From assembly GCA_014860725.1 (NCBI GenBank), contig JACZJD010000425.1:1-10153 (forward strand): a stretch of 10,153 nucleotides of DNA. The letters are read 5' to 3'. Shown here piece by piece: positions 1 to 7,235 of this stretch. Numbering within the stretch: position 1 is the first letter of the stretch; each line of letters begins with the position of its first letter. The translations under genes and the position numbers were made by a program. The DNA is from Aquamicrobium sp. GTDB taxonomy: Bacteria > Pseudomonadota > Alphaproteobacteria > Rhizobiales > Rhizobiaceae. The notes under the pieces were generated by a model. The model was given only the letters and a program-made list of their open reading frames with translations, searched no databases and was not told where the DNA came from.

Positions 1-242
1 CCGTCGCGGATCGACAGTTCGGCCTGCCAGCCGAGCGCGGCCTGCTCGCGGCCTTCCTCCGCCTTCTGGTTGAATTGCTGGCTGGCGACGTAGGTGTTCT
101 GCACCACGAGGCCGGCCCAGCTCGTGCGGGCGAGCGTCGCCATCGTCAGGTTGACGGCGATGATGTCGCCGAAGAAGGCGAGCATGATGGCCAGCATGTG
201 CTTGCCGGTGAACTCGCGTCCCTGTGTGCTGCGGTCGCTCAT
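1..242 (-). CDS. fixH: FixH/CcoH, cbb3 oxidase assembly protein (partial, N-terminal 80 residues)
   Basis: This is the 5' part of a gene that runs off the left edge. The ATG is at 242-240, and a GGAG at 254-251 overlaps the end of fixG, giving 8 nt of spacing. About 80 residues are visible. They show a short polar start (MSDRSTQGREFTGKH), one membrane segment at about residues 15-37, then a periplasmic stretch containing SWAGLVVQN and YVASQQFN, which matches the conserved FixH region just after the transmembrane helix. The family is a small single-pass membrane protein needed for stable assembly of the cbb3 oxidase, probably acting with the copper transporter FixI. The 5-nt gap from fixG implies co-transcription and translational coupling. 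Family assignment is by recognition of this segment plus position; the C-terminal half cannot be assessed. Confidence 0.9.
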   Translation of the reverse strand, partial: MSDRSTQGREFTGKHMLAIMLAFFGDIIAVNLTMATLARTSWAGLVVQNTYVASQQFNQKAEEGREQAALGWQAELSIRD

Positions 243-247
243 CTTCG

Positions 248-1801
248 TCACTCCGGGGCGTCGAAATTGGCGGTGTAGGCGGCATTCTCGCCGCTTGCGG
301 GGTCTTCGACAAGGAAGCGGAAATTCTGCACCCGCCCGTCGACCAGCTCGCGCGGCTGGCGGACGTAGATCTTCAGCGTCTTCAGCCGGTCGGGGTCGAG
401 CGCAATGTCGAAGGCGGTGTCCTCCGGCCGGTCGATGCCGACGACGCTCATCGCCGCGCCCGGCAGCCCGTCGATGGCCACCGTGACCTCGCGCGGCTGG
501 GCGATCTTGTTCAGGAGCTTGACCGTGTAGCCATTCCGGATCGAGCCGTCCGACAGCACCACGAATTGCGGGTTGCGGTCGTGCAGGACGTTGACCTCCA
601 GCCTGTCGCGCGCCATCAGCGCGTAGACCAGCGCCAGGCCGATCAGCGCCCAGCCGGCGAAGTAGATGAAGACGCGCGGCTGGAAGATGCGCGACACGTG
701 GAACGGCACGATGCCGTCGGCGAGGCTGCCGTCCGGCTTGTGGACGAGGGAGGGGTCGATGGGGTGGCTGCCGCCGCCGGTGACGACCGCCATGTTGGCG
801 TTGTAGTCGGCGAGGGTGGCGTAGGAGATCAGGCCGCGCGCACGGCCGAGCTTGTCCATCACCGCGTCGCAGGCGTCGATGCACAGCGCGCAGGTGATGC
901 ATTCGAGCTGCTGGCCGTCGCGGATGTCGATGCCCATCGGGCAGACGACGACGCAGGCGTTGCAGTCGACGCAGTCGCCCGCGACCTTGCCGGCGGCGGC
1001 CGCCTTCTTGGCGCCGCGCGTGCGCGGCTCGCCGCGCCAGTCGTTGTAGGTGACGGTCAGCGAGTTCTCGTCGAGCATGGCTGCCTGGATGCGCGGCCAC
1101 GGACACATATAGGTGCAGACCTGCTCGCGCATCAGCCCGCCGAAGGTGTAGGTGGTGGCGGTGAGGAGCGCCACCGTCATGTAGGCGACGGGGGCGGCGT
1201 TGCCGGTGAAGAAGTCGACCAAAAGCGTCGGCGCGTCGGCGAAATAGAAGATCCACGCGCCGCCGGTCGCGACCGCGATCGCGATCCAGATCGCGTGCTT
1301 GGCCGTGCGCAGCCATATCTTGCGCAGGCCCCACGGCTCGCCCTCCAGCCTGATGCGGGCGTTGCGGTCGCCCTCGAGCGCGCGCTCGACCACGAGGAAG
1401 AGGTCGACCCACACCGTCTGCGGGCAGGTGTAGCCGCACCACGCGCGCCCGACCGTCGAGGTGATGAGGAACAGGCCGAGCCCCGCCATGACCAGCAGGC
1501 CGGCGACGATGAAGAACTCCTGCGGCCAGATCTCGATGAAGAAGAAATAGAAGCGCCGGTTGGCGAGGTCGATCAGCACCGCCTGGTCGGGCGCGTGCGG
1601 CCCGCGGTCCCAGCGTAGCCACGGCGTCAGGTAGTAGATGCCGAGCGTCACGAACATGACCAGCCATTTGAAGCGGCGAAACTGCCCCGAGGCGCGCTTG
1701 GGAAAGATCTTCTTGCGGGCCGCGTAGAGCGGCTGGCGCACTTTCGCCGAGTTGACGGCTTCGGCGTCGTGCCGTTCAACCTCGATCGACGTGGTCGTCA
1801 T
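248..1801 (-). CDS. fixG: FixG/CcoG, membrane-bound polyferredoxin for cbb3 oxidase assembly
   Basis: The protein has 517 aa, the usual length for FixG/CcoG/RdxA. The ATG at 1801-1799 is preceded by AGGAG at 1812-1808, 6 nt upstream. Membrane segments are seen near residues 46-62, 93-113, 168-188, 202-220 and 376-396. Cysteine pairs lie in WCGYTCPQ (C122, C126) and CTYMCPWPR (C229, C233). Two ferredoxin-type [4Fe-4S] motifs follow: C277/C280/C283/C287P and C301/C304/C307/C311. The last roughly 120 residues form a soluble domain typical of the family, probably Ig-like. Family members work with FixH/I/S in oxidase maturation; CcoG has been linked to reduction of Cu(II) to Cu(I) for delivery to the CuB site. 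The gene heads a unit separate from ccoNOQP, with an FNR/FixK box 66 bp upstream of its ATG, and continues into fixH. Confidence 0.97.
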   Translation of the reverse strand: MTTTSIEVERHDAEAVNSAKVRQPLYAARKKIFPKRASGQFRRFKWLVMFVTLGIYYLTPWLRWDRGPHAPDQAVLIDLANRRFYFFFIEIWPQEFFIVAGLLVMAGLGLFLITSTVGRAWCGYTCPQTVWVDLFLVVERALEGDRNARIRLEGEPWGLRKIWLRTAKHAIWIAIAVATGGAWIFYFADAPTLLVDFFTGNAAPVAYMTVALLTATTYTFGGLMREQVCTYMCPWPRIQAAMLDENSLTVTYNDWRGEPRTRGAKKAAAAGKVAGDCVDCNACVVVCPMGIDIRDGQQLECITCALCIDACDAVMDKLGRARGLISYATLADYNANMAVVTGGGSHPIDPSLVHKPDGSLADGIVPFHVSRIFQPRVFIYFAGWALIGLALVYALMARDRLEVNVLHDRNPQFVVLSDGSIRNGYTVKLLNKIAQPREVTVAIDGLPGAAMSVVGIDRPEDTAFDIALDPDRLKTLKIYVRQPRELVDGRVQNFRFLVEDPASGENAAYTANFDAPE

Positions 1802-1866
1802 GGCATTCTCCTGCGGGACGGGGCAGCCCGCTTCAGTGCAGATGCTCCCAATCTCCTCCGCTGGCC

Positions 1867-1880
1867 TTGATTCATATCAA
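1867..1880 (-). promoter_or_regulatory. FNR/FixK box upstream of fixG
   Basis: TTGAT-TCAT-ATCAA is a perfect match to the FNR/FixK half-sites TTGAT-N4-ATCAA. It lies in the 194-bp gap between ccoP and fixG. For a class II FNR promoter centred at -41.5, the start of transcription would be near 1832 on the minus strand, about 30 nt before the fixG ATG. No clear -10 hexamer is visible in this GC-rich stretch. The site predicts that fixG(HIS) is activated under low oxygen independently of read-through from ccoP. Confidence 0.88.
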
Positions 1881-1995
1881 GACCGCCGACCCCCCGGAAG
1901 ACGCGGAGGCCGGCGCGGCCAAAACGCCGCACCGGCCCCGTCCCCCTCTTGCCGGCCCGTCCGTATGCCTGTCGGCCGGAGTCGTGTCCGCCGTC

Positions 1996-2850
1996 CTACT
2001 GCCCGCCGCCGAGCGAATGGACGTAGACGGCGAGTTCCTTGACCGTGGTCTCGCCCAGGCGCGCCTGCCATGCCGGCATGACGCCGTGGCGCGGCGTGCG
2101 GATCTGCGTCGTGATCTCCTCGATGCTCGAGCCGTAGAGCCAGATCGCGTCGGTGAGGTCCGGCGCGCCGAGCGACGGCTCGCCCTTGGCGGTCTCGCCG
2201 TGGCAGGAAGAGCAGTTGTCGGCGTAGATGTCGGCCCCCGGCCCGGCGATGTCGCCGCCCTCGGAGAGCGACTTCACATAGGCCGCGACCGTGGCGATCT
2301 CCTCGCGGTCGAGGATGTCGGCGAAGGCCGTCATCTCGGAGTAGCGGGTCTCGTCATTGCCGGCGAAGCGGACGCCGTGGGCGATGGTGTAGAGGATGTC
2401 CTCCGCCGTGCCGCCCCACAGCCACTCGTCGTCGTTGAGGTTGGGATAGCCGGGGGAGCCGGCCGCGCCCGAGCCGTGGCACTGCACGCAGTTGACCCGG
2501 AACGCCGCCGCGCCCGCCGAGGTGGCGAACTGCCGGAGCGTGTCGTCGGCCATGATCTCGTCGATCGGCAGCTCGGCCACCCGCGCCGCATATTCGGCCC
2601 GGCTGGCCTCGGCCGCGGTCAGCTCGGCGCGCAGCTCGCCGCGGCTCGACCAGCCGAGCATGCCCGAGGTCGCCGAGGAGATCAGCGGCCATGCCGGATA
2701 GGCGATCGTATAGGCGAGCGCCCACACGATGGTGGCGTAGAAGGTCCACAGCCACCAGCGCGGCAGCGGGTTGTTGAGCTCGCGGATGCCGTCCCACTCG
2801 TGGCCGGTGGTGGAGATGCCGGTGACCTCGTCGATGTGTTTGTCGCTCAT
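1996..2850 (-). CDS. ccoP: CcoP/FixP, diheme cytochrome c subunit III of cbb3 oxidase
   Basis: The protein has 284 aa, normal for FixP. The ATG at 2850-2848 follows the ccoQ stop by 1 nt, and AAGGA at 2863-2859 inside the ccoQ 3' end is its ribosome site. An N-terminal cytoplasmic stretch leads to one membrane segment at about residues 33-53. Two periplasmic cytochrome c domains follow, with heme-binding motifs CVQCH (121-125) and CSSCH (213-217). Likely axial methionines are M173 and M258. The subunit accepts electrons from soluble or membrane cytochrome c and passes them to CcoO. M258 sits in the usual MPAW context, but M173 is followed by Thr (MTAF) where the family usually has Pro. The gene ends the ccoNOQP operon; no convincing intrinsic terminator follows. 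Confidence 0.98.
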   Translation of the reverse strand: MSDKHIDEVTGISTTGHEWDGIRELNNPLPRWWLWTFYATIVWALAYTIAYPAWPLISSATSGMLGWSSRGELRAELTAAEASRAEYAARVAELPIDEIMADDTLRQFATSAGAAAFRVNCVQCHGSGAAGSPGYPNLNDDEWLWGGTAEDILYTIAHGVRFAGNDETRYSEMTAFADILDREEIATVAAYVKSLSEGGDIAGPGADIYADNCSSCHGETAKGEPSLGAPDLTDAIWLYGSSIEEITTQIRTPRHGVMPAWQARLGETTVKELAVYVHSLGGGQ

Positions 2851-2851
2851 C

Positions 2852-3004
2852 TCAGTCGTCCTTGAGGGGAATGCGGGCGGCCTCTTCGGCCTGTTTGCGG
2901 CTGCCGGGACGGAAGGTGAAGATCACCACGCCGACGAAGAACAGCGTCATGGCGAGCAGGCCCCAGGAATCGGCGAACTGTCGCAAGGCGGTGTAGGTTT
3001 CCAT
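2852..3004 (-). CDS. ccoQ: CcoQ/FixQ, small membrane subunit IV of cbb3 oxidase
   Basis: This is a 50-aa gene, easy to miss because of its size. The ATG at 3004-3002 is preceded by AGGAGG overlapping the ccoO stop codon. The protein begins METYTALRQF, has one hydrophobic helix at about residues 14-31 (rich in Leu, Phe and Val), then a positively charged region with FRPGSRKQAEE and the ending PLKDD. This is the classic CcoQ layout of one transmembrane segment followed by a conserved FRP(G)-type motif. The family stabilises the assembled oxidase and is dispensable for the catalytic reaction in some species. It sits exactly where expected, between ccoO and ccoP, and its stop is 1 nt from the ccoP ATG. 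Confidence 0.95.
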   Translation of the reverse strand: METYTALRQFADSWGLLAMTLFFVGVVIFTFRPGSRKQAEEAARIPLKDD

Positions 3005-3014
3005 CGCGCCCTCC

Positions 3015-3746
3015 TCAGCGGTAGCCGGCGGCTTCGTCGTAGGTCGAGAAATCGACCAGCGTGCCGAGCATCTGCAGATAGGCGACCAGCGCGTCCATCT
3101 CGGTCAGCGCGGCCGGGTTGCCGTCGAAGTCACCGAGCTTGGCCTTGGGGTAGCGCGCCTCGACGCCGGAGGTGTCGGCGTTGGGGTCGGCCTGGGCCAC
3201 GAGGTCGGCCTGCGCGTTCTCGATCATCTCCTCGGTGTAGGGCACGCCGACGCGGGCGTTGGCGACCAGATGCGTCGAGACGTTGCGCACGTCGAGCTTG
3301 GTGTCCTTGAGGAAGCCGTAGCTCGGCATGATCGATTCCGGCACCACCGAGCGCGGGTCGATCAGGTGCTGGACGTGCCACTCGTTGGAGTAGCGGTCGC
3401 CGACGCGGGCGAGGTCCGGCCCCGTCCGCTTCGAGCCCCACTGGAACGGATGGTCGTACATCGATTCCGCAGCCAGGCTGTAATGGCCGTAGCGCTCGAC
3501 CTCGTCGCGGAACGGGCGGATCATCTGCGAGTGGCAGACGTAGCAGCCCTCGCGGATGTAGATGTTGCGCCCGGCGAGCTCCAGCGGCGAGTAGGGCCGC
3601 ATGCCCTCGACCTTCTCGATGGTGTTCTCGAGATAGAACAGCGGCACGATCTCGACGATGCCGCCGACCGTGACCACCAGCAGCGAGCCGGCGAGCAGCA
3701 GCGTGGCGTTGCGCTCGAGAACCTTGTGTTTGTCAATGAGTGCCAT
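3015..3746 (-). CDS. ccoO: CcoO/FixO, monoheme cytochrome c subunit II of cbb3 oxidase
   Basis: The protein has 243 aa, as usual for FixO. The ATG at 3746-3744 is preceded by AGGAG, which overlaps the ccoN stop codon, with 6 nt of spacing. A membrane anchor covers about residues 14-38 ([21 protein letters not shown]). The heme c motif CYVCH is at 68-72 in the characteristic context [18 protein letters not shown], and the likely axial methionine is M140 in PESIMPSY. The family carries electrons from CcoP heme c to the heme b of CcoN and is membrane-anchored with the heme domain in the periplasm. The gaps to ccoN (9 nt) and ccoQ (10 nt) point to one transcript with coupled translation. Confidence 0.98.
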   Translation of the reverse strand: MALIDKHKVLERNATLLLAGSLLVVTVGGIVEIVPLFYLENTIEKVEGMRPYSPLELAGRNIYIREGCYVCHSQMIRPFRDEVERYGHYSLAAESMYDHPFQWGSKRTGPDLARVGDRYSNEWHVQHLIDPRSVVPESIMPSYGFLKDTKLDVRNVSTHLVANARVGVPYTEEMIENAQADLVAQADPNADTSGVEARYPKAKLGDFDGNPAALTEMDALVAYLQMLGTLVDFSTYDEAAGYR

Positions 3747-3755
3747 TGTCGGCTC

Positions 3756-5372
3756 CTATTCGGCAGGCTGGATGGCGGGCTTCGGGGCGGCGCCGCCGAT
3801 CGGCTCTTCCTCGCGCTCGTGCCCGAGGATGGTCATGGTCAGGTTGTAGGCCATCACCAGAGCGCCGGCGAGGAACAGGGCCCCGCCCGCGGCACGCGCC
3901 ACGTAGTAGGGGAACATGGCCTGCACGGTCTCCGCGAAGGAGTAGACCAGGAAGCCCTGCTCGTCGTACTCGCGCCACATCAGGCCCTGCATGATGCCGG
4001 ACACCCACATCACCGCCGCGTAGACGACGATGCCGAGCATGGCGAGCCAGAAGTGCCACGACACCAGGCGCATCGAGTAGAGGCGCTGCCGGCCCCACAG
4101 CCGCGGCACCATGTAGTAGAGCGCGGCGAAGGTGATGAGGCCGTTCCAGCCGAGCGCGCCGGAATGCACGTGGCCGATGGTCCAGTCGGTGTAGTGGCTG
4201 AGCGAGTTGACCGCCTTGATCGACATCATCGGCCCCTCGAAGGTGGCCATGCCGTAGAAGGCGATCGCGGCCACCATCATGCGGATGATCGGGTCGGTGC
4301 GGACCTTGTCCCAGGCGCCCGACAGCGTCATCAGGCCGTTGATCATGCCGCCCCAGGACGGCATCCACAGCATCACCGAGAACACCATGCCGAGCGTCTG
4401 CGCCCAGTCGGGCAGCGCGGTGTAGTGCAGATGGTGCGGACCAGCCCAGATGTAGAGGAAAATCAGCGCCCAGAAGTGGATGATCGACAGCCGGTAGGAA
4501 TAGACCGGCCGCTCGGCCTGCTTGGGCACGAAGTAGTACATCATGCCGAGGAAGCCGGCGGTGAGGAAGAAGCCGACCGCATTGTGGCCGTACCACCACT
4601 GCGTCAGCGCGTCCTGCACGCCCGAGAAGGCCGAGTAGCTCTTGACCCCGGCGATCGAGACCGGCACCGCCAGGTTGTTCACCACGTGCAGCATCGCGAT
4701 GGTCACGATGAACGACAGGTAGAACCAGTTGGCGACGTAGATGTGCGGTTCCTTACGCTTGAGGATCGTGCCGAGGAACACCAAGAGATAGGCGACCCAG
4801 ACGACGGTCAGCCACAGGTCGACATACCATTCCGGCTCGGCATATTCGCGGCTCTGGGTGATGCCGAGCAGATAGCCGGTCGCCGCCATGACGATGAAGA
4901 GCTGGTAGCCCCAGAACACGAACCAGGCGAGGTTGCCGCCGAACAGCCGCGCGCGGCTCGTGCGCTGCACCACGTAGAACGACGTGGCGATCAGCGCGTT
5001 GCCGCCGAAGGCGAAGATGACGGCCGAGGTGTGCAGCGGCCGCATGCGGCCGAAGGTGAGCCACGGCTCGAAATTGAGCTGCGGGAAGGCGAGCTGCAGC
5101 GCCACCACGACGCCGACCAGGAACCCGACCACGCCCCAGAACGTCGTGGCGATCGCGCCGTAGCGGATCACGTCGTCCATATAGGCGGACTGGTCGGCCG
5201 GCGCGACCGACGCGAAGCTCGTGCGCCGCATCAGGATCGCGGCGAAAACCACGAGCGTGAAGAACAGCACCCACATGTGCTGCTGGAACAGGTCGTCCGC
5301 CGCGAACGCCGCGCCCATCAGCGCGACGAAGGCGAACAGCCCTATGCCGAAAATCTCAGCTGCAAATTTCAT
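3756..5372 (-). CDS. ccoN: CcoN/FixN, catalytic subunit I of cbb3-type cytochrome c oxidase
   Basis: The protein has 538 aa. I chose the ATG at 5372-5370 because AGGGGA sits about 8 nt upstream and the protein then begins MKFAAEIFG, as a membrane-embedded start should. An upstream in-frame ATG at 5411 would add 13 very basic residues and is unlikely. The protein is a polytopic heme-copper oxidase subunit with a heme b ligand at H114 (RMRPLHTS), CuB ligands at H263 (WWYGHN) and H313/H314 (AGPHHLHY), the catalytic Tyr of the cbb3 class at Y307, and H401/H403 (GHVHSG) for heme b3 and heme b. The spacing of these residues matches that I recall for the Pseudomonas stutzeri enzyme with an offset of about 56. 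The enzyme reduces O2 to water with very high affinity and pumps protons. An FNR/FixK box lies about 109 bp upstream. Confidence 0.99.
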   Translation of the reverse strand: MKFAAEIFGIGLFAFVALMGAAFAADDLFQQHMWVLFFTLVVFAAILMRRTSFASVAPADQSAYMDDVIRYGAIATTFWGVVGFLVGVVVALQLAFPQLNFEPWLTFGRMRPLHTSAVIFAFGGNALIATSFYVVQRTSRARLFGGNLAWFVFWGYQLFIVMAATGYLLGITQSREYAEPEWYVDLWLTVVWVAYLLVFLGTILKRKEPHIYVANWFYLSFIVTIAMLHVVNNLAVPVSIAGVKSYSAFSGVQDALTQWWYGHNAVGFFLTAGFLGMMYYFVPKQAERPVYSYRLSIIHFWALIFLYIWAGPHHLHYTALPDWAQTLGMVFSVMLWMPSWGGMINGLMTLSGAWDKVRTDPIIRMMVAAIAFYGMATFEGPMMSIKAVNSLSHYTDWTIGHVHSGALGWNGLITFAALYYMVPRLWGRQRLYSMRLVSWHFWLAMLGIVVYAAVMWVSGIMQGLMWREYDEQGFLVYSFAETVQAMFPYYVARAAGGALFLAGALVMAYNLTMTILGHEREEEPIGGAAPKPAIQPAE

Positions 5373-5480
5373 TGTCCGGTCCCCTGATCGGCGGCGTTGT
5401 GGCATGGGCAAGACAGACCCGCGCGAAGGCCGGGCCAGCTTCCCCCTGAAAGCCTTTCCTCCTCATCGCCCGATCCCGCC

Positions 5481-5494
5481 TTGATCCAAGTCAA
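5481..5494. promoter_or_regulatory. FNR/FixK box between ccoN and the hemerythrin gene
   Basis: TTGAT-CCAA-GTCAA matches the rhizobial anaerobox TTGAY-N4-RTCAA. It is centred 116 bp upstream of the ccoN ATG on the minus strand and 54 bp upstream of the first ATG of the hemerythrin gene on the plus strand. Position -41.5 gives a predicted ccoN start near 5446, with a leader of about 74 nt. In the other direction the predicted start is near 5529, only about 13 nt before the hemerythrin ATG. Both are compatible with class II activation, so the box may serve one or both genes. No strong -10 is visible on either side. Confidence 0.85.
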
Positions 5495-5541
5495 GGTTTT
5501 TTCGCCAATGTTCTGGCAATGCTGCACCATAACAATCAATA

Positions 5542-6081
5542 ATGATGGCGGAGGCTGAATTGACAGCGGGCAAGGACAGCGGCGGCCTCCTTTGCGACGC
5601 GCCCGACGTCTGTCCGGTCTCGACCGCGTGCCTGCCCGGCCGCAGCGTGCCGTGCCTCGACATGGGCCGCGCCCACGAGGAGAAGCTGCGCCTGTGCGAC
5701 GATCTGGAGAAGATCGCCGACGGCCTGCCGCGGCACGTGGACCGGCATCTGTGCCTGACCATCGCCGCCCGCATCGTGCCGCTGCTCAAGGAAAGCCACG
5801 CCTACGAGGAGGAGCACGTCTTCCCCGCCTTCGCCGCCGCGGCGACGCCGCCTTCGGTCGGGGACGCCTCGATCCGCCGCCTCAAGGCCGAGCATGTCGA
5901 GGACGAATGCGCCGCGCAGGACCTCGCCGACGTGCTGTTCGTCATCGGCCACGGCTCGGCCATCGACAACCCCGAGGCGCTCGGCTTCATGCTGCGCGCC
6001 TTCTTCGAGGCGGTGCGCCGCCACATCGCCTTCGAGCGCGAGCACGTCATGCCGGTGCTGGCGCGCGACATCCCCGGCTGA
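5542..6081 (+). CDS. Hemerythrin-like (HHE) diiron domain protein with Cys-rich N-terminus
   Basis: The protein is up to 179 aa, soluble, with no signal peptide. It is probably an alpha-helical hemerythrin-fold protein. Candidate diiron ligands are H45, H86 and E90 (ESHAYEEEHVFP, the family's HxxxE...FP motif), H118 and E122 (AEHVEDE), and H161 and E165 (RRHIAFEREHVMP). The N-terminal 40 residues carry four cysteines (C18, C24, C30, C38), and C52, C71 and C123 add more; this is unusual for an HHE domain. Such proteins bind O2, NO or iron, or help repair Fe-S clusters; which applies here cannot be read from sequence. Divergent placement from ccoN around a shared FNR box suggests a role under low oxygen. 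The start is uncertain: ATG 5542 has no Shine-Dalgarno, while an in-frame TTG at 5560 has GGAGG 5 nt upstream (173 aa). Confidence 0.85.
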   Translation: MMAEAELTAGKDSGGLLCDAPDVCPVSTACLPGRSVPCLDMGRAHEEKLRLCDDLEKIADGLPRHVDRHLCLTIAARIVPLLKESHAYEEEHVFPAFAAAATPPSVGDASIRRLKAEHVEDECAAQDLADVLFVIGHGSAIDNPEALGFMLRAFFEAVRRHIAFEREHVMPVLARDIPG

Positions 6082-6085
6082 GGGA

Positions 6086-6105
6086 GCCGTCACGCGGCTG
6101 ACGGC
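6086..6105 (+). terminator. Hairpin just after the hemerythrin stop, possible weak terminator
   Basis: GCCGTCA and TGACGGC form a perfect 7-bp stem around a 6-nt loop, beginning 5 nt after the TGA at 6079-6081. No run of T follows, so it is not a standard intrinsic terminator. It may block 3' exonucleases or assist termination. The call is tentative. Confidence 0.3.
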
Positions 6106-6218
6106 AACGCGCGGAAACCGCTCGCCCTGATCGATTCCCCGGACGTTTCCAAGCACATCGCCGCAAACCGGCCTGATCCAGGGGAAGATTGAGTTCGGAT
6201 CGGCCCAGCGCCACGGCT

Positions 6219-6390
6219 GTCATCCCGGCCGAGCGGAGCGAGAGCCGGGACCCATTGAGCGGCACGGCCGGGTGGCGGGTTCGCGGGGGCATTATTACTA
6301 TAGCTGCACTTTGAGCCGGGCCGCGCCCGACGATTTTCTGGCCAATGGGTCCCGGCTCGGCGGCCGCTTCGCGGCCTTGGCCGGGATGAC
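6219..6390. repeat. Nested inverted-repeat element (REP/BIME- or RIME-like) between convergent genes
   Basis: The two arms (6219-6257 and 6343-6390) are inverted copies of each other. The outer 12 bp (GTCATCCCGGCC at 6219-6230 against 6379-6390) and the inner 16 bp (6242-6257 against 6343-6358, ending CCCATTG) match exactly. Each arm also folds alone: TCCCGGC pairs with GCCGGGA in both (6223-6229 with 6244-6250; 6350-6356 with 6380-6386). The right arm adds an inner GGCCGC-TTC-GCGGCC stem at 6362-6376. About 85 bp lies between the arms, with an AT-rich patch near 6291-6303 unlike its surroundings. The element occupies the tail-to-tail gap between the hemerythrin gene and fnrN, where interspersed palindromes often lie, and may act as a two-way terminator. 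The rest of the 342-bp gap (6106-6218, 6391-6423) shows no gene. No target-site duplication is visible. Confidence 0.85.
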
Positions 6391-6423
6391 GGCGGCGGTC
6401 GATCGGCCGCAACCCGTCCCGCC

Positions 6424-7146
6424 CTAGCTGCCCGAGCGCGCCTCGAGCTTCGCCATGCTGGGCACGGTGACGTGGCGGTTGTTCTCGATGGCGATGACGC
6501 CGTCGGCCCTGAGCCGCGTGAACTGGCGGCTGACCGTCTCGATGGTCAGGCCGAGGAAGTCGGCGATGTCCGCGCGCGTCAGCGGCAGCTCGAAGGTGGC
6601 CGAGCGCCGGTTGTCGGCGGCGGTGGGGTCGATGTTCTTGGCGATCAGGAGCAGGAAGCTCGCGACCTTCTCCGCCGCGGTCTTGCGGCCGAGCGTCACC
6701 ATCCACTCGCGCGCCTCGTCCAGCTCCTTCAGCGTCTGCTGCAGCAGGCGGTGCTCGAGGTCCGGCTGCTCCTTCATCATCCGCTCGATGGCGCCGCGCG
6801 GGAACGAGCACAGCGACACCTTGGTCGCGGCTTCCGCGTTCAGCTTGCTCTCCACCCGGAACGGGCGGCCGAGGAAATCGGACGGGAACCGCAGGCCGAC
6901 GATCTGCTGCCGGCCGTCGGACAGGGTCTTGGTCAGCTTGACGACGCCGGAAAGGACGTTGGAGTAGCTTTCGATGCTCTCGGCCTCGCCCACCAGCTCC
7001 TCGCCCTCGCCGGCGCGGTGCTTGTGCGAGGCTCTGGCCAGCGCGATGAGCTGCGCGGCGTCGAGCGCGGCGCAGATGCCACGGTGACGCGCTTCGCACG
7101 AGGCGCAGAGAACGGGAATGTCGTCGGTCTGGATATCGTTGCGCAC
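6424..7146 (-). CDS. fnrN: Fnr/FnrN-type oxygen-sensing transcription regulator (Crp/Fnr family)
   Basis: The protein is 240 aa from GTG 7146. The only nearby alternative is TTG 7158 (244 aa); no ATG exists before the in-frame stop upstream. I prefer GTG because AGGG lies 5 nt before it, while TTG has no close Shine-Dalgarno. Counting from GTG, cysteines C14, C17 and C25 (CASCEARHRGIC) plus C113 are the expected ligands of the oxygen-labile [4Fe-4S] cluster. A cyclic-nucleotide-binding-like barrel, a long dimer helix and a winged helix follow. The recognition helix reads LTIETVSRQF, with E203, S206 and R207 forming the E-xx-SR signature that reads TTGAT half-sites. The family activates microaerobic genes when O2 is low. 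It is divergent from hemN across an FNR box and so is probably autoregulated. The cysteines separate it from FixK, which lacks them. Confidence 0.95.
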   Translation of the reverse strand: MRNDIQTDDIPVLCASCEARHRGICAALDAAQLIALARASHKHRAGEGEELVGEAESIESYSNVLSGVVKLTKTLSDGRQQIVGLRFPSDFLGRPFRVESKLNAEAATKVSLCSFPRGAIERMMKEQPDLEHRLLQQTLKELDEAREWMVTLGRKTAAEKVASFLLLIAKNIDPTAADNRRSATFELPLTRADIADFLGLTIETVSRQFTRLRADGVIAIENNRHVTVPSMAKLEARSGS

Positions 7147-7235
7147 GATCGCCCTCAACCAGGGAACGGCCGGCTTCTCCTAGCACCTCTCGATGCTCCG
7201 CGTCCCGCGTCAGATTGTCTGCCCCCGGACACTAC

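Noticed and set aside
224..1618. 464-codon open frame on the plus strand opposite fixG
   Set aside because: Antisense shadow of fixG with biased Val/Asp/Arg composition and no recognisable motif.
1952..1979. CCGGCC/GGCCGG hairpin after ccoP as terminator
   Set aside because: Only 6 bp with a 16-nt loop and no T run on either strand; likely chance in GC-rich DNA.
3270..5387. 705-codon open frame on the plus strand across ccoO and ccoN
   Set aside because: It lies opposite two certain genes, is rich in His, Arg, Asp and Gly as expected for the antisense of a high-GC membrane gene, and resembles no family.
5536..6156. 206-codon minus-strand frame opposite the hemerythrin gene
   Set aside because: The plus-strand frame has hemerythrin ligand motifs; this one has none.
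6047..7186. 379-codon minus-strand frame over fnrN and the repeat
   Set aside because: It overlaps fnrN out of frame and runs through the inverted repeat; no family features.
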